From assembly GCA_036395115.1 (NCBI GenBank), contig DASWDU010000032.1, positions 1 to 64,000 of the forward strand: DNA of 64,000 bases. The letters are read 5' to 3'. Below the pieces are notes generated by a model. The model had not been told where the DNA came from. It searched no databases and saw only the letters and a list, made by a program, of their open reading frames with translations. Positions 52,515-59,605 of this stretch are shown in pieces. The DNA comes from Thermoplasmata archaeon (GTDB taxonomy: Archaea > Thermoplasmatota > Thermoplasmata > RBG-16-68-12). Both the position numbers and the translations under genes were made by a program. How positions within the stretch are numbered: position 1 is the first letter of the stretch; every line of letters starts with the position of its first letter.

Positions 52515-53669
52515 TTGGTCGATTTTGAACTCACGGAGGAGCAGCGGCTCCTTCAGAAGACGGCCCACGAGTTCGCCGAACGGGAGATGCGGCCGGTCGC
52601 CCTCGAGTACGACAAGAAGGGCGAGGTGCCGTGGGACATCATCAAGAAGGCGCACGCCCTCGGCCTCGACTCTGCGTTCATCCCCGAGGCGTACGGGGGC
52701 GGCGGGATCGACTCGACCTTGACGCACGTCATCGTGATGGAGGAGCTGAACTGGGGCTGCGCGGGCATGGCGACGGGCCTCATCGGCGCCGGCCTCGCGT
52801 ACCTTCCGATCATCCACATGGGGACGGAGGACCAGAAGAAACGGTTCTTGACGCGCTTCACCGGGCCGGAGGCCCGCCTCGGCGCGCTGTGTCTCACCGA
52901 GCCGGACGCAGGCAGCGACGTGGCGAACATCTCGACGACGGCCGTCAAGAAGGGCAAGGAGTGGGTCCTGAATGGCGTGAAGCGCTTCATCACGAACGGC
53001 GGGATCGCGGATTTGCACATCGTCTTCGCGACGACCGACAAAGAGCGCGGGTATTTCGGGATCCGTGCGTTCGTCGTCGAGCACGATACCCCGGGCCTGA
53101 AGATGGGAAAGGTCGAGGACAAGATGGGCGTCCGGGCGAGCCATACGGCCGAGGTCATCCTGGACGACTGCCGCATCCCCGCGGACAACATACTCGGCTC
53201 CGACGAAGGCACGGCGTTCTACGGGGCGATGAAGACGCTCGAGTCGTCTCGGCCGCTCGTCGCGGCCGGCGCGGTCGGCATCGCGCGCGCGGCGTACGAG
53301 TACGCGCTCGAGTACGCGCGGAGGCGGAAGGCGTTCGGTTCGCCGATCGCGAAGAAGCAAGCGATCGCCTTCATGCTCGCGGATATGAAGACGAAGATCG
53401 AGGCGGCGCGCCTGCTTGTCTGGCGGGCGGCGTGGATGCTCGATCAAGGGATGCCGATGAACAAGGAGGCGAGCATCGCGAAGCTCCTCGCCGCCGACAT
53501 GGCGATGGAGGTAACGACGGACGCGGTGCAAATCCTCGGCGGCGCGGGCTACATGAAGGACGAGCCCGTCGAGAAGTGGATGCGGGACGCGAAGATCTTC
53601 CAGATCTGGGAGGGCACATCGCAGATCCAGCGGCTCGTCATCTCGCGCGAGGAGATCGGCGAACTCTAG
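52515..53669 (+). CDS. Acyl-CoA dehydrogenase
   Basis: The product is 384 aa. Flavin- and substrate-site motifs are LCLTEPDAGSD, the WVLNGVKRFITNG stretch and the catalytic-Glu region AVQILGGAGYMKDEPVEKWMRDAKIFQIWEGTS, where Glu follows the Trp of FQIWEGT. It oxidises an acyl-CoA thioester, passing electrons to ETF. TTG 52515 is the first plausible start. Its stop overlaps the convergent ArsR-like regulator gene at a CTAG. Confidence 0.9.
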   Translation: MVDFELTEEQRLLQKTAHEFAEREMRPVALEYDKKGEVPWDIIKKAHALGLDSAFIPEAYGGGGIDSTLTHVIVMEELNWGCAGMATGLIGAGLAYLPIIHMGTEDQKKRFLTRFTGPEARLGALCLTEPDAGSDVANISTTAVKKGKEWVLNGVKRFITNGGIADLHIVFATTDKERGYFGIRAFVVEHDTPGLKMGKVEDKMGVRASHTAEVILDDCRIPADNILGSDEGTAFYGAMKTLESSRPLVAAGAVGIARAAYEYALEYARRRKAFGSPIAKKQAIAFMLADMKTKIEAARLLVWRAAWMLDQGMPMNKEASIAKLLAADMAMEVTTDAVQILGGAGYMKDEPVEKWMRDAKIFQIWEGTSQIQRLVISREEIGEL

Positions 53670-54280
53670 GGCGCTCGCGGCGCCTCGACCGAGGCGGGTT
53701 CCTCGACGAGGGACTTTAACTGCTTGCGTTGGTCGCGCGCCAAGTTGAGGTACTCGGCGAACTCCTCGTCGCTCATCGAGAGCAGCTTGGCCAGGTGCTG
53801 GACGTATTGCTTCACGAAGAAGTCGACGTCCTCGAGACCGGCAATCAATTCGGACCGTTCCGCGTTCTCGCCGATCGCCTCCATCCGCTTCTCGGTGTCC
53901 ACGATCGCCGACACGACCTGCGGATCTTGACGCATCCGGATCCCGATCTTCTCGAGCGCCTGGAGCGCCTCGGTCGTCTTCGCCTCGGCGTACGCGGACG
54001 GGACGCTTTCGCCGTGGGACATGTTGAAAATCTCCGCGGTGGCCCGGTAGTACGTCTCGATGAAGTGGTCTACGCGCTCCTCCCGCGCCACCTCGACCAT
54101 GCCCGCATCGCGGAGCTTGCGGATGTGATGGTAGATGGCCTGCGGCGTCAGGTTCAGCTCGCCCGCGATCTGGCTGACGGTCATTTCCTTCGCCCGGAGC
54201 AGGTAGATGACCCGCCGTCGAGTCTCGTCCCCGAGGAGCTGGAACGCCTCCGGGTCTTTGATGAGCTTGAAGGCCTTCAT
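53666..54280 (-). CDS. ArsR-like winged-helix regulator
   Basis: The product is 204 aa. A HTH lies at about 15-60 (EAFQLLGDETRRRVIYLLRAKEMTVSQIAGELNLTPQAIYHHIRKL), then a wing and a C-terminal helical region (110-200) that may bind ligand or dimerise. ATG 54280 is 36 bp from a TTAATAAT element. The stop shares CTAG with the acyl-CoA dehydrogenase, which it may regulate. A nested inverted repeat upstream (54312-54353) is a candidate operator. Confidence 0.8.
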   Translation of the reverse strand: MKAFKLIKDPEAFQLLGDETRRRVIYLLRAKEMTVSQIAGELNLTPQAIYHHIRKLRDAGMVEVAREERVDHFIETYYRATAEIFNMSHGESVPSAYAEAKTTEALQALEKIGIRMRQDPQVVSAIVDTEKRMEAIGENAERSELIAGLEDVDFFVKQYVQHLAKLLSMSDEEFAEYLNLARDQRKQLKSLVEEPASVEAPRAP

Positions 54281-54311
54281 GGTCGCCTCGGTACAATACA
54301 TATTTGTTGAT

Positions 54312-54353
54312 GTTAATAATCGTTTCTGTAACTGAAACAGATGCTTTATTAAC
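54312..54353. promoter_or_regulatory. Nested inverted repeat upstream of the ArsR-like gene
   Basis: Outer arms GTTAATAA (54312-54319) and TTATTAAC (54346-54353) are perfect 8-bp inverted repeats. Inner arms GTTTC (54322-54326) and GAAAC (54334-54338) are nested nearly on the same centre. The structure is typical of an operator for a dimeric regulator. It overlaps the presumed promoter of the ArsR-like gene. Confidence 0.5.
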
Positions 54354-54487
54354 TACCGTTTCTATCACCCAAACATGCGTTATAATAAGAGAAACAGGAA
54401 GTTTGGAGGCGCAGGCGAGACTGCCCTCGAAGCCACGACCGCACGGGAGGGCGCCATCCGGGCGAGCGTCCTCGTGGCCGCGAACCC

Positions 54488-54730
54488 GTGGGTCCGGAGG
54501 TGGGCGCTCTGATCGGCATCAGCTCGTTAGACTGGCTCCCGACGTCGGTCCCGCGCACGAGCCCGCCGGGGCACGAACGGTATCTTCGCGCCGAGCTCGG
54601 GCCGGACCTCGTCGCGCGGCTCTCCCCCTCGCCCGGAGCGAAAGCCGCCATGGAATCCGATTGCTCCGACGACTCCCCCGAGCGCGGGCTTTTCGCGCGC
54701 GTGGCCCGCGCCTTAGCCTCGTTCTTCTGA
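54488..54730 (+). CDS. Hypothetical small protein (doubtful)
   Basis: An 80-aa frame from GTG 54488, or 76 aa from GTG 54500, with a plausible mixed composition (GISSLDWLPTSVP, ... RGLFARVARALASFF). A TATA-like TTATAATAA lies at about 54378-54387, roughly 110 bp upstream. There is no recognisable domain. It could be real or a chance frame. Confidence 0.3.
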   Translation: MGPEVGALIGISSLDWLPTSVPRTSPPGHERYLRAELGPDLVARLSPSPGAKAAMESDCSDDSPERGLFARVARALASFF

Positions 54731-54775
54731 ATTCCCGTCGTCACGCTTAAGCCGCGCGTGCGCCCTCGCGCGCCT

Positions 54776-55372
54776 GTGTCCCTCCCGATGCCGACCCCGG
54801 TCCCGATCCCGGAGCCGCTTCGGCTGCCTCGTGGGAGCGTCCGCGGCGGCATCGCGATCCTCGTCGCCGCGACGTACGGGTATCTACTCGTCCTCGGGAT
54901 TATGGTCCCGAGCGTCCTCGTCAACGCCGTCGTGGTCGTCGTCGCCTTCTTCTTCGGAAGCCATGCCACGACGCCCGCGCCGCAACCTCCGGGGCAGCCG
55001 CCCCCGCGTCGACCCCGGATCGTCCGCGGCCTCCTCCTCCTCGGGTTCCTGGCCCTCGCGGGCTGGTTCCTCGCGCACAATCCTTCCCCGTCGGGCGTTC
55101 CGAAGGAGCTGACGGCGGTGCTCGAGGTCCTTGCGGGCTACGTCGCCGGGTATGTCGTCTCGTGGCTCGTGCACCGTCGGGCGCATACCAGCTCGCTCCG
55201 GCGCCGGTTCGCGACGTTCTTCCGGGACGTCACCGCCATCGGCGCCCTCGCCCTCACCGGCTTCATCTGCTACGCGCTCGCGACGAACCTGGCGAGCGCC
55301 TTCGCGGGCGGCGCGGAGGAAGCCCTGTCGCTCGTCGTCACGTTCTACTTCGGCTCGCGGGTCATCCACTGA
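54776..55372 (+). CDS. Membrane protein with four TM helices and Pro-rich loop
   Basis: The product is 198 aa from GTG 54776, placed about 28 bp after a CTTAAG TATA-like element; starts at 54758 or 54788 are possible. Helices lie at about 24-60, 78-95, 110-130 and 152-180. A Pro-rich loop (TTPAPQPPGQPPPRR) lies after the first. I do not recognise the family. It precedes the ArsA-type cluster but is on the opposite strand. Confidence 0.6.
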   Translation: MSLPMPTPVPIPEPLRLPRGSVRGGIAILVAATYGYLLVLGIMVPSVLVNAVVVVVAFFFGSHATTPAPQPPGQPPPRRPRIVRGLLLLGFLALAGWFLAHNPSPSGVPKELTAVLEVLAGYVAGYVVSWLVHRRAHTSSLRRRFATFFRDVTAIGALALTGFICYALATNLASAFAGGAEEALSLVVTFYFGSRVIH

Positions 55373-55454
55373 TTCACGGCAGCAGAATTTCATTTTGGAT
55401 AGGCGGCCGGGAACCTATTTAGTCGGGTCCGAGAACGGACGTCGCGGTCCCCCG

Positions 55455-55871
55455 ATGGACGCGCTCTCCGTAGCGGTCGCGGTCGCCCTCCTGTCGTGCG
55501 TGGCCGGGTTCGCGCTGGGAAGCCGTCGCCGGGCGCGCACCGCCTCCCGTCCGCGGGGTTGGATGTGCCAAGTCTGCGCTCAGCCGAACGAGGCCGCCCT
55601 CGATCGCTGCTGGAGCTGCGGTCGCCGCATCGGCGATGTCCGGCACGATGCGTCGCACATCCCGCTCGCGTGGCGGTGGTCGTGCGGATCGTGCCGCGCT
55701 TGGAACGGCATCGCCCGTGGCGACTGCTGGCAGTGCGGCCGCGCGTATGCACCTAGTGAATGTCCGGCGCTTCCTCAAGAAAGTCGCGCTCGCGCATCTC
55801 GCGGCGCTTCCAGCCCTCGAGATCCCCGACAAAATATGGGAGAAGGCGCATCGAAACGTAGGAATTCATGA
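55455..55871 (+). CDS. Membrane-anchored protein with two RanBP2-like zinc fingers
   Basis: The product is 138 aa. An N-terminal TM helix (about 4-22) is followed by two zinc fingers of CxxC...CxxC form (WMCQVCAQPN...CWSCGRRIG and WSCGSCRAWNG...CWQCGRAYA). The last 40 or so residues, beyond the second finger, run antisense to the small gene 55753-55992, so the end may be a chance extension. Function unknown; zinc fingers of this type bind protein or RNA. Confidence 0.6.
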   Translation: MDALSVAVAVALLSCVAGFALGSRRRARTASRPRGWMCQVCAQPNEAALDRCWSCGRRIGDVRHDASHIPLAWRWSCGSCRAWNGIARGDCWQCGRAYAPSECPALPQESRARASRGASSPRDPRQNMGEGASKRRNS

Positions 55872-55992
55872 GCGGGATCCCGAGCTGCTCCGAGAAGACG
55901 AGCAGGTTCACCGCGTCGTTGTAACGGAGCCGCATCTTCATCGTCTCCGTGTAGAGATCGTACATGAAGAGGCCCCAGAGGATCTCCTTCAC
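55753..55992 (-). CDS. Small conserved protein, paralogue of 59272-59562
   Basis: The product is 79 aa from GTG 55992; no better start is seen further up. It shares a clear pattern with the 96-aa protein at 59272-59562: a helix pair, then LGIPLMNSYVSMRLLPYFVG (compare LGVPVIPPYYSLKILPYAVP), a Trp-Lys (GWKRREMRERDF, compare SWKQRVFRERDF). The partner of one ArsA-like ATPase by analogy. Its 3' end overlaps antisense with the zinc-finger gene. Confidence 0.7.
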   Translation of the reverse strand: MKEILWGLFMYDLYTETMKMRLRYNDAVNLLVFSEQLGIPLMNSYVSMRLLPYFVGDLEGWKRREMRERDFLEEAPDIH

Positions 55993-56109
55993 GATCTGCA
56001 GGGCCCGCCGGGCGCGGCTCAGGCTCTCCCCGATCCGAGCGCATGGGCCGGCGCGGCTAAACGTTTTCCTGACCCGAGGGCTTTAGGGGCGCGCCGCCAT
56101 CCGCCCGAC

Positions 56110-56745
56110 GTGGCGGACGTGGACTGGGGGCTGATCGCGGTCTTCGCGATCGCGGTCTTCTTCCTCGCATGGTACTACGGCGCGTTCCTCTACTCCCGTC
56201 GGCTCGCCGGACGGATCGCGACGGAACTCAAGGACGCCGTCCTCGCCCTGGGCGGCACGTCCCAGATCCGCTGGTTCGGGACGACCGCGTTCCGGATGAC
56301 CACCGAGGGTGCGAACGCCCCGTTGCGGGACGTCTCGGTCACCGTGACCCTCCGGCCCCGGGAGATGCCCATCAACTGGGCGATCGGCACGGCCCAGGGC
56401 CGGCGCGATGCGGCGCTCGTCGAAGCATCGCTCCGCGTGAATCCACGGATCGGGTTCGAGCTGGTGGATCCGCGGACCCGGCTCGGGCGACGGCGCGCCC
56501 GCGCGAAGGGAGGGTGGTCCACGGTCACACTGGGCGGCCGGGAATGGCTCCTGTCCGCGGAGGACGAACATGAGGCCAGCCGACTCGTCGAAGCGCTGGG
56601 TTCGCCGCCGTTCGAACCGATCATGGCGTTGCACGTGACAGCCGGAAGCAAACCGGGTATCGCGGCCTCGGTTTCCGTCGAGAAAGGGCACGCGGCTCGA
56701 GGCCTCGCGGCGATCCAGGCGCTCGCGGAGCGCCTCGCGATCTAG
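56110..56745 (+). CDS. Membrane-anchored protein of unknown fold
   Basis: The product is 211 aa from GTG 56110; a TTTAG TATA-like element lies about 28 bp upstream. One N-terminal TM helix (about 5-25) is followed by a soluble domain with strand repeats (SVTVTLRPREM, ASLRVNPRIGFELVDP). It is convergent with 56742-57230, sharing a CTAG at the stops. I do not recognise a family. Confidence 0.6.
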   Translation: MADVDWGLIAVFAIAVFFLAWYYGAFLYSRRLAGRIATELKDAVLALGGTSQIRWFGTTAFRMTTEGANAPLRDVSVTVTLRPREMPINWAIGTAQGRRDAALVEASLRVNPRIGFELVDPRTRLGRRRARAKGGWSTVTLGGREWLLSAEDEHEASRLVEALGSPPFEPIMALHVTAGSKPGIAASVSVEKGHAARGLAAIQALAERLAI

Positions 56746-57230
56746 TGGCAGCGGACTCGCTCGAGCGGAGGGATGAACGCCTCGAGCATCTCCGCGCTCC
56801 CCTTGTGCATGAAACGGAGGTCGATGCCCCGCTGCGTCTCGTCGCACCGGAAGGCGACGTGCAGGATCGTGTAGCGCTTCGTCCCGAAGAGCCCGAGGTT
56901 CGCGCCCCCGAGCGCGTACGTCGCATCGTGTCCTCCGACTCGGCAGGCGCCCGGGTGGGGCTCGAGGAGCTTGGGAGGGTCGATCGATCCGCGGGCCGTC
57001 CGGACATTGAGCTCGATTGCCCGACGCGCCTTCGAATCGACGAGCAACGCGGACGCGCGCCCCTCTTGGGCCCAACGGACCCCTTCCCAGGGGATCGTGT
57101 AGTCGATGTCCATCGGCGCGCGACCCAGCCGCAAGTCCCAGTTCTCCGGGAGCCGGAGGACGAGGAAGTTCGACGGCCCGAGGACGAAGTGCGTCGCGGC
57201 AATCACGTGTTCGCGGGTCGTCGGCTTCAT
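56742..57230 (-). CDS. Hypothetical protein coupled to the ArsA-like ATPase
   Basis: The product is 162 aa. The ATG overlaps the stop of the ArsA-like gene (ATGA). It has a mixed alpha/beta pattern with His and Cys near the C terminus (ERVRCH) and several His residues (KRYTILHVAFRCDET). There is no TM helix. Function unknown, but tight coupling suggests it works with the ATPase. Confidence 0.7.
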   Translation of the reverse strand: MKPTTREHVIAATHFVLGPSNFLVLRLPENWDLRLGRAPMDIDYTIPWEGVRWAQEGRASALLVDSKARRAIELNVRTARGSIDPPKLLEPHPGACRVGGHDATYALGGANLGLFGTKRYTILHVAFRCDETQRGIDLRFMHKGSAEMLEAFIPPLERVRCH

Positions 57231-58222
57231 GCCGCGCCCGCCAACTCGGCGGCGAAGGGAGGCGTGTACGACATTAGGTCCTCCGAGACCCGGCGGACCA
57301 TGTCGACGCCCGCGACTTCCGACGAATAGAGCGGGATGTACGCGCGCACGAGCGGTCCGAGGTCCCGGTACAGGACTTTCATGTACCCCGTCTGCTCATG
57401 GTACTTGTTCGCCAGGTATTCGCCCGCGCCCTCCTGGAGGGCGACCTCGGGACGGAGGACCTCGTTCACGATCACGCCGCCGATCGGGATGTTGAACTTC
57501 TGGACCATCCCGATGAACCGACGGACGACGGCGATGGGCAGCGCGAGCGGCAGGGTGACGAAGAAGAACGCGGTCCGCTCCGGGTCGACTAGGACCCCCT
57601 TCGCCTTCTCGAACCTCTCGTTCATCGAGATGAGGTCCGCCATAAGCGGGTCCTTCTTGACCTCCTCCATCACCTTCTCCTTGCGGAAGGACAGTTGGAC
57701 CCGCATGCTCAGCGCCTCCTTGCGGGAGTCGATCATGCGGGTGAGCCAGAGGCCGTAAATCTTGCTCAAACCGATCAGCCGGACGGCGTTCGCGACTGCC
57801 GCGGTGTCGAAGATCACCCGGTCGAACGCCTCGCCCTCCTTGAGGATGTAATCGACCATGCGGTCGAACATCGCGCTCTCCTCGAACGCCGGGTTCGTCG
57901 TCGCGATCTCGATGAACGGCCTCGCGTCGAGGGGGATGTCCGCCCATTTCAGGAACTCCTTCACCCGACCGCGGATCGAGTTCCGGTATCGCTCGACGAC
58001 TTCGGATGTCTCGACCTCCACGGCGTGTACGTTCTTCGCGCCCTTCACCTCGACGACCTTGCCGCCGGAGAGGCTCTGGCCGAAGAGGCTCGACAGGGAG
58101 TGCACGGGATTCAGGGACGCCAGGAGGACGCGGTCTCCCTGGGATGCAAGGTGGTAGGCGAGGCCCGCCGCGGCGGCGGTCTTCCCGACACCGCCCTTCC
58201 CTCCGGTGAAGATGTACCGCAT
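57227..58222 (-). CDS. ArsA/Get3-family ATPase (copy B)
   Basis: The product is 331 aa. The deviant P-loop GGKGGVGKT is at residues 7-15. Switch and A-loop features are TAAVANAVRL (compare Get3 DTAPTGHTLR) and the later VNEVLRPEV. There are no clear CxxC metal or arsenite Cys residues. Get3/ArsA proteins target tail-anchored proteins or carry metalloids. It is followed by a coupled hypothetical protein and preceded by ArsA-like copy A on the same strand. Confidence 0.85.
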   Translation of the reverse strand: MRYIFTGGKGGVGKTAAAAGLAYHLASQGDRVLLASLNPVHSLSSLFGQSLSGGKVVEVKGAKNVHAVEVETSEVVERYRNSIRGRVKEFLKWADIPLDARPFIEIATTNPAFEESAMFDRMVDYILKEGEAFDRVIFDTAAVANAVRLIGLSKIYGLWLTRMIDSRKEALSMRVQLSFRKEKVMEEVKKDPLMADLISMNERFEKAKGVLVDPERTAFFFVTLPLALPIAVVRRFIGMVQKFNIPIGGVIVNEVLRPEVALQEGAGEYLANKYHEQTGYMKVLYRDLGPLVRAYIPLYSSEVAGVDMVRRVSEDLMSYTPPFAAELAGAA

Positions 58223-58270
58223 CTTCGGCCGTTGTTCGAGGAGCTCCGGAAGAGTCGTCAGTGAACCACC

Positions 58271-59263
58271 CTAGAACGCGGGACCGAACAGGAGGTCCTG
58301 AGAGACCTTCTCAATCATGTCGAGGCCTCGGGGCTCGCGAGGATACATCGGCAGGACCGCGACGACCTTGCCGGCGAACTTCGATCGGATCTCCTCGAGG
58401 TACTTCTGCTGCATCCGTGTGCGATTCCGGAGGAACTCGACCGCCTCGCCTCCCTTCGCGTCGGCGAGTTCCGCGGGATACACCTGGTTCACAATCAGTC
58501 CTGCCATTTGCAGGCCCAGCGCATCGAACATCTCGAGCGCCCGCTCCGTGTCGAGGATCGCCATTCGCTCCGGGATGAGGACCATGAAGAAGGACGTCCG
58601 GCGTTGGTCGACCATGAGGTCCGTGAAGCGCGTGATCTTGGCCTGGATCTCCTGAAGCTCTTTCAGGACCTCGTCCTCGGAGATCTTCGCGCCCTTCAGC
58701 GTCGCCGCGACGGCCTCGTACTCCTGCGCCTTCTCCCGCGCCTCCGTAATCTTGCCGACCCACTTGCTCAGGATCTCCGCCATCGCGATCATCCGCACGC
58801 CGTGGCCGAAAGGCGGCATGTCGAACACGTACAGGTCGTGGCCGCTCGTCGACACGAGGTCGGCCATCGCGTCGTACGTGGCGGACTCGTACATCGCCGG
58901 CTCCGCGGATGTCGAGTCGATGTACTCCTCGATTTCTGGCGGGAGCTCCGAGAGGCCGTACATCGTGAGGATCTTCTGCTTGACCTCGGCCTGGTAGTCC
59001 GCAACGCGTCGGTCCGCATCGATCTCGACGACATCGAGATTCGGAATCACGCGGACCTGACCCTTGCCGAAGATGTCCCGATCGAAGATGTCGCTCAGGC
59101 TCGCCTGAGGGTCGGTCGAAAAGCAGAGGACCTTTCGCTTTCGCTTGGATGCCATGTAGTGGCTCAGGCCCGCGCTGCACGTCGTCTTGCCGAGCCCTCC
59201 CTTCCCCGCGAAGATCACGATCCCCGCCTCGCCTTTCTTCTCGAAGTACGACGCGAGGCCCAT
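58271..59263 (-). CDS. ArsA/Get3-family ATPase (copy A)
   Basis: The product is 330 aa. The P-loop GKGGLGKTTC is at residues 20-29, with STDPQASLSDIFD after it and FDMPPFGHGVRM as the switch II-like stretch. The C-terminal IVNQVYPAE matches Get3/ArsA proteins. ATG 59263 is 8 bp after the stop of the small paralogue 59272-59562, and it ends 48 bp before copy B. The pair A/B may form a heterodimer with the two small proteins, by inference. Confidence 0.85.
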   Translation of the reverse strand: MGLASYFEKKGEAGIVIFAGKGGLGKTTCSAGLSHYMASKRKRKVLCFSTDPQASLSDIFDRDIFGKGQVRVIPNLDVVEIDADRRVADYQAEVKQKILTMYGLSELPPEIEEYIDSTSAEPAMYESATYDAMADLVSTSGHDLYVFDMPPFGHGVRMIAMAEILSKWVGKITEAREKAQEYEAVAATLKGAKISEDEVLKELQEIQAKITRFTDLMVDQRRTSFFMVLIPERMAILDTERALEMFDALGLQMAGLIVNQVYPAELADAKGGEAVEFLRNRTRMQQKYLEEIRSKFAGKVVAVLPMYPREPRGLDMIEKVSQDLLFGPAF

Positions 59264-59271
59264 GGACTCCC

Positions 59272-59562
59272 TCAGAAGACCTGGTCCGTAAAGTCCCGTT
59301 CCCGGAACACGCGCTGCTTCCAACTCTTGATGTTCGGGACCGCGTACGGCAGGATTTTCAGGGAATAGTACGGCGGGATGACGGGCACGCCGAGCATGTC
59401 GCCCAGCGTGATGAACATGAAGAGGTGCTCGAGGTACATCCGCGTGCGCAAGGCGGCGGTGACGTGGCCGTGGGCCGCCATCCCGTAGAGGACGCCCTTC
59501 GCCGCGTCCTTTATCTTCCCGCCGCGCCTTTTCGGCTTCAACGAGTCCTTCGGTTCTGTCAT
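59272..59562 (-). CDS. Small conserved protein, partner of ArsA-like copy A
   Basis: The product is 96 aa. An N-terminal basic helix (KPKRRGGKIKDAAKGV) precedes the region shared with 55753-55992. It lies directly upstream of the ArsA-like copy A with an 8-bp gap, suggesting a subunit or adaptor. No Cys or metal site is seen. I do not recognise a family. Confidence 0.75.
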   Translation of the reverse strand: MTEPKDSLKPKRRGGKIKDAAKGVLYGMAAHGHVTAALRTRMYLEHLFMFITLGDMLGVPVIPPYYSLKILPYAVPNIKSWKQRVFRERDFTDQVF

Positions 59563-59605
59563 CTCGCTACCTTTCGATAGTTCGTATGCGCGCGCCGCTG
59601 GCCGG

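Noticed and set aside
51285-54368. Very long minus-strand reading frame (over 1000 codons)
   Set aside because: The upstream two thirds are Arg/Asp-rich and antisense to the acyl-CoA dehydrogenase and ArsR-like genes; only the part from 52391 is membrane-protein-like.
54375-54512. Short plus-strand frame of about 45 codons after the TTATAATAA element
   Set aside because: The start codon overlaps the TATA-like sequence, and there is no ribosome-binding site or recognisable content.
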